Positions 7,100-10,000 of a DNA stretch of 10,000 nucleotides are shown in pieces. A model generated the notes under the pieces. The model saw only the letters and a list, made by a program, of their open reading frames with translations. It was not told the DNA's origin and ran no database searches. The DNA lies in assembly GCA_030674155.1 (NCBI GenBank), contig CM060326.1:24288070-24298069 (forward strand). The letters run 5' to 3'. Both the position numbers and the translations under genes were made by a program. The stretch comes from Stramonita haemastoma (Eukaryota; Mollusca; Gastropoda; Neogastropoda; Muricidae). Each line of letters opens with the position of its first letter. Positions within the stretch are counted from its first letter, which is position 1.

Positions 7100-7125
7100 T
7101 TGCGCTCTAGGTCTGTAGAGCGCAA
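7100..7125. repeat. Perfect hairpin, 10-bp stem, 6-base loop
   Basis: TTGCGCTCTA, loop GGTCTG, TAGAGCGCAA. All ten pairs are Watson-Crick and half are G-C, so it would be stable in RNA or single-stranded DNA. Confidence 0.9.
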
Positions 7126-7173
7126 AGCTTGGGTAAGTAATTATGGAGGGCAAGCTGTAACCCTTGCAGCAGA

Positions 7174-7188
7174 CCCCCCCCCCCCCCC
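7174..7188. repeat. (C)15 homopolymer
   Basis: Fifteen consecutive C. Its length is prone to sequencing error and polymorphism, so any reading frame across it is unreliable. Confidence 0.95.
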
Positions 7189-7524
7189 TCTCCACGCCAC
7201 TGGAATGATCCATTGGAAAGGCAATCGCCGATACGAATGGTTCCAGTGCTGTCGCAGGAACCGTCAGAACGTTGCCCCGAAAGTTGTTCGCTCTGCAGAC
7301 TCCAACTCCCCGATTTTTCCTCAGGGATGGTGTCTAAACACGACACCTGTGTGCATGCTGTCTTTTTATTATGTTGTTATCTGCTCCTACCAGCACATAG
7401 TGTCCTGCTCTTCCGAAAGGCAGAGCGGGTGTTTAACGTGCGCGCAGGATGTTATGCGTGCGTTCGCACATGGAGCCTCAGTTTATAGTCTCATCCGAAT
7501 GACTTTCACATTTTCTAAAGCAGC

Positions 7525-7580
7525 GTAATTATCTTCTCCCTACTTTGTCCTCGGGGATAGAATAGGGACAAGATAATTAC
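7525..7580. repeat. 16-bp inverted repeat with 24-base spacer
   Basis: The left arm 7525-7540 is GTAATTATCTTCTCCC. The right arm 7565-7580, GGGACAAGATAATTAC, is its reverse complement with 15 of 16 matches. The spacer itself contains TTTGTCC, which offers alternative pairing with GGGACAA. It could be a cruciform or an RNA hairpin; no element boundary is evident. Confidence 0.85.
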
Positions 7581-8366
7581 GGAGGATGAGAAGAAGAGGC
7601 AAGTCACGAAAAAGACAAGTCTGTCAAGAATGGTGGCCATGGCGGATATGAATTTTCTGTCTCTCTGTGGAGGTCGTAGACATAATAACAAATTGTAGAC
7701 TGATTTATAGTGTCGAAGAAAACATAAAAGTGCTCTTCATAAAAAAAAACAGGATAATCACGTGAATGTACCCTATGTGCTCTGTCTTTGAAGTTCCAGA
7801 AATTTGTTGATTTGAAAATGTGAAAGTTATATTTACAATGGATTCGATTCCCGTACTTTTCTCAAAAAACTTTCCGATCTTGCTTTTGAAATCTGTGATA
7901 GAGACGAAGGTGGGTGATGGATGCTAGATGCGAATGGCTAGGGCTAAATTCAACCCTGCAACTCTATGAAGTCGTGACCTCAAACCTTAGCAGCAGCATC
8001 TAATAAACTAATAGTGGGGATTTTTTTCTATGTACCAGGTCATTAATAGTGGGCAAAAAATCCCGGTTGCCTTCGCAGAAATCTCACCATTGGTGAACCG
8101 CGGAGCTCTAGCAGAGAAACTAAGACAAACAGGCATTTTGTGACTTCGGTATCGTATTGCCATTCAAAGGAGGAGTCTTGTGGTTTGCTAATGAGAAAGG
8201 TGCTGCTGGCACACACGCGGGAAAGCTTTTCTTGTCAGAGGTGTGTTCAAGAATGTTTGGCTTTCACTGAGGGCAAGAAAGACATCGATATGCACAACTG
8301 AAATTTTTCAAGTTCTAATATTGTGATAGCTCATATTGTTTTCAAGACAGAAAGTGAAGGAGAGAA
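7581..8366. other. Unique region, no gene recognised
   Basis: No open frame over 60 codons lies wholly in this stretch. A small frame 7639-7698 begins with ATGGCG in a strong Kozak setting (GGCCATGGCG) and encodes 19 residues before TAG; this is only a start context. Positions 8009-8064 hold a nested direct and inverted repeat, and 8084-8096 is a 13-base palindrome (TCACCA T TGGTGA). Confidence 0.55.
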
Positions 8367-8457
8367 ATATATATATAATAATATATATAATATGTATGTA
8401 TGTATGTATGTATGTATATGAGTATAATATATATAAATAAATATATATAAATATATA
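8367..8457. repeat. AT-rich repeat, (AT)n with (ATGT)n core
   Basis: ATATAT blocks flank a run of GTAT tetranucleotides at about 8393-8417. The two AT flanks are loosely self-complementary. The Tyr/Ile-rich minus-strand frames are artefacts. Confidence 0.93.
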
Positions 8458-8561
8458 GGCACACAAACAGATATACAAACACAGACAATAAGACAAAATG
8501 AGAGAAACAGTAGGGTAATGTGATGGGCAAGAGCATACTGATAATGGAAACTAGGGTTCAA

Positions 8562-8562
<1 letters not shown>

Positions 8563-8618
<56 letters not shown>

Positions 8619-8674
8619 ACCCCCTCCCCCCAACACACACATACACACACACGCACGCACGCACGCACGCACGC
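8563..8674. repeat. (CA)n, C-rich gap, then (CACG)n
   Basis: CA dinucleotides run to 8615. A GTTACCCCCTCCCCCC segment follows, then CA again, and a (GCAC)n run from about 8651 to 8674. Confidence 0.95.
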
Positions 8675-9269
8675 ATACACGCAGGCAGACGTAGACTCAA
8701 AAGAGAGAAGCAGAAAAAAAGACAAACTTCAATGCAAGATGACCAAACACAGAGTATGGTTTCTTTCTGGCAATTCAACTGCAGGCAGTACTGAACTTGA
8801 GCAGGGTGGCAGTGTGTCATTATCCCTGTCGTGTTGTTGTGAGAGTTCCCTCGGCAGGATAGCTGTTGACACACACACAGGGGCTCTTCTTAACGGAAGC
8901 CTTTACTGCATGAGAGAGAAGAAAAATGGGTTTGCTGGCTGCGATTTGGCTGCTTCTTTTTCTTTTCTTTTTTTTGGCTTGGTTTTGCATGATTTGTGTT
9001 CCTAAGACAAGACGGGACGGAGTAATAGTGATGGAGATGGGTGAGAGTGTGAGGAGGATGGTAACAACGTGTCCTCTACACAGTCATGCATATATGCATG
9101 CATAAGCACGCTTGTTCATACGTGAGAATGTGAGTGTGTGGGTGTGAGTGATTGTAATTGTGCATGCACACAAATACAATGATATATACAGTGCGGTTGT
9201 AAGGATATGTAGTGCAAAGATGTATCCATGTAAATATGTACATATACATAATTATAATTACGCTTGCCC
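8675..9269. other. Unique region, no gene recognised
   Basis: Mixed sequence with no convincing frame. The 161-residue plus-strand frame that crosses it starts in the CA repeat, and its non-repeat part has no recognised domain. A 16-bp perfect palindrome, CATGCATATATGCATG, lies at 9085-9100. A T-rich patch is present at 8955-8973. Confidence 0.5.
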
Positions 9270-9552
9270 GAGCGCGCGCACGCACACAAAACGCGTACTC
9301 ACGAATACCCTAACACGCAAGTTCGCACACACATACATACGCACGCATATGCTTACATGCAGGTTCGCACACACATACATACACGCGCACATGCGCACGC
9401 ACACACACACACAAATACACACACATACACACATACACGTTCGCACACACATACATTCACACGCACATGCGCGCAGACTTATACACACACGTGCGCGCTT
9501 ACACAAACACACACACACACACAAGCACACACACACACACATGCACACACAT
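9270..9552. repeat. Degenerate CA/CACG array with an 18-bp motif repeated
   Basis: Mostly CACACA, CATACA and CGCACA steps. GTTCGCACACACATACAT occurs exactly three times, at 9321, 9363 and 9439. Each copy is followed within about 20 bases by a variant of GCACATGCGC or CGCATATGC. This suggests an older tandem unit of roughly 40 to 75 bp blurred by CA slippage. The Thr/His and Cys/Val frames are not genes. Confidence 0.85.
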
Positions 9553-9562
9553 GGGGGACAGA

Positions 9563-9573
9563 TAGCCTAGTGG
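9563..9573 (+). promoter_or_regulatory. Pol III A box of SINE copy 2
   Basis: TAGCCTAGTGG matches TRGYNNARNGG at every position. Confidence 0.85.
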
Positions 9574-9605
9574 TCAGAAGATTGCACTGGCAATTTGAAG
9601 ACCCG

Positions 9606-9616
9606 GGTTCGAGTCC
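9606..9616 (+). promoter_or_regulatory. Pol III B box of SINE copy 2
   Basis: GGTTCGAGTCC matches GGTTCGANNCC at every position. With the A box at standard spacing, this copy could still support pol III transcription. Confidence 0.88.
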
Positions 9617-9897
9617 GGTCGAGGAGATTTTTCTCCTGGAGTTAACATCAGTGCTGACTCCACTCTTCCCAAAAGTCCTTTGGATGAGACTTTAAACCGA
9701 GGCCCCGTGTGCTATAGCACGCAGAACGAACACCTTGCGCACACGTTAAATCCTGTTCCGCTTTTCGTAAGAATAGGCATCGTGTGCCGGTGTGAACAGA
9801 TGACATTTACAAAACTGCATACATACGGGGACTGGATGAAAAAAGTACGAGTGCTTATTCCATTATCCTCGATATAAAAGAACAAATCAAATCAAAC

Positions 9898-9898
<1 letters not shown>

Positions 9899-9973
<75 letters not shown>
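9899..9973. repeat. (AC)n microsatellite after SINE copy 2
   Basis: An uninterrupted AC run that begins directly at the SINE tail CAAACAACAC. Unique sequence resumes at 9974 and continues to the window end. Confidence 0.97.
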
Positions 9974-9974
<1 letters not shown>

Positions 9975-10000
9975 CTTGTTTGGCCTGAGATTTAAAGTCT

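Larger units (their letters stand above)
7078..7350. other. GC-richer segment, possible dispersed element or conserved exon
   Basis: From GTCAGTCTCGGAAGACTA onward, this segment differs in composition from its neighbours. It holds a perfect 10-bp stem hairpin at 7100-7125 and a GTAAGT donor-like string at 7133-7138. A run of 15 C follows at 7174-7188, then non-repetitive sequence open in several frames: plus strand 7100-7528 (142 residues) and 7213-7488, minus strand 7107-7346. The 142-residue frame has no domain I recognise and includes a Pro run made by the C tract. The wording of the block seems familiar to me as a repeated sequence in other invertebrate genomes, but that is an unverified recollection. 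It may be an uncharacterised dispersed repeat; a coding exon is less likely. Confidence 0.4.
9553..9898 (+). mobile_element. tRNA-derived SINE, full-length copy 2
   Basis: The same family as 1231-1684 and better preserved at its 5' end. It carries a perfect A box at 9563-9573 and a perfect B box at 9606-9616, 32 bases apart. The body contains GGAGTTAACATCAGTG, TAAACCGAGGCCCCGTGTGC, a hairpin at 9707-9722 and TTATTCCATTATCCTCGATA. It has a single tail ending AAATCAAATCAAAC, unlike copy 1. Copy 2 is also bounded by CA repeats on both sides, so no unique target-site duplication is visible. Substitutions against copy 1 are spread over the whole length, so the two are separate old insertions and not a recent duplication. 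Confidence 0.9.

Noticed and set aside
7100..7528. 142-residue protein gene
   Set aside because: It crosses a C homopolymer of uncertain length, overlaps open frames on both strands, and shows no recognisable domain. I kept the region only as a possible dispersed element.
8520..9005. 161-residue open frame
   Set aside because: The start lies just before a CA repeat that contributes a His/Thr run. The rest has no recognised domain or codon pattern.
9148..9570. His/Thr-rich 140-residue protein
   Set aside because: A product of the CA/CATA/CGCA array; both strands are open for the same reason.

Overview
The window looks like intergenic or deep-intronic DNA from an invertebrate animal, most likely a marine mollusc and probably a gastropod. 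That placement is inference. It rests on very dense CA/TG, CT/GA and tetranucleotide microsatellites, on tRNA-derived SINEs of a style I associate with molluscan genomes (internal pol III A and B boxes, a body containing a 'TAAACCGAGGCCCCGTGTGC' block, and tails that run into simple repeats), and on the lack of any bacterial gene organisation. I found no protein-coding gene, rRNA, functional tRNA gene, CRISPR array or transposase/reverse-transcriptase domain that I can support. Nearly all long open frames here are translations of simple or tandem repeats (poly-CV, poly-HT, poly-LS, poly-YI, QSSEEIGGG and similar) and should not be annotated as proteins.

Layout. 1-1230: an almost continuous block of CT, TG/CG, ATC/ATT, CT/C and CA microsatellites. 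Between them are short 3' ends of retroposons (about 310-382, 554-615 and 1048-1085), each ending at or close to a simple repeat. 1231-1684: a full SINE with A and B boxes and a tandemly duplicated tail, with (CA)n on both sides. 1789-2258: unique-looking AT-rich sequence. 2260-2414: a different tRNA-like SINE, arginine-tRNA-like, with an (AAAAAG)n tail. 2632-2662: a long palindrome. 2736-3580: a minisatellite of about 30 units of 27 bp with higher-order structure. 3632-4480: unique sequence with a 20-bp palindrome centred on a CRE-like TGACGTCA. 4481-4718: a stepwise tetranucleotide compound repeat.

4720-5957: non-repetitive sequence without a recognisable gene. 5958-6110: a GA-rich tract. 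6290-6431: a (TG)n/(CG)n tract. 6432-8340: the longest mostly non-simple part. It contains a GC-richer segment at 7078-7350 with a perfect 10-bp hairpin, a 15-base C run and three overlapping non-repetitive open frames, plus a nearby 16-bp inverted repeat at 7525-7580. This is the best place to look for an uncharacterised dispersed element or a conserved exon. 8367-8457, 8563-8674 and 9270-9552: further AT-rich, CA and CACG-type repeats. 9553-9898: a second full copy of the 1231 SINE family, again between (CA)n tracts.

No genes here work together. The shared theme is retroposon insertion and microsatellite growth at the same sites: two full SINEs lie between CA tracts, and several truncated tails lead straight into CT or CA arrays. 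The rest of the interest is in palindromes and in the minisatellite's higher-order arrangement.
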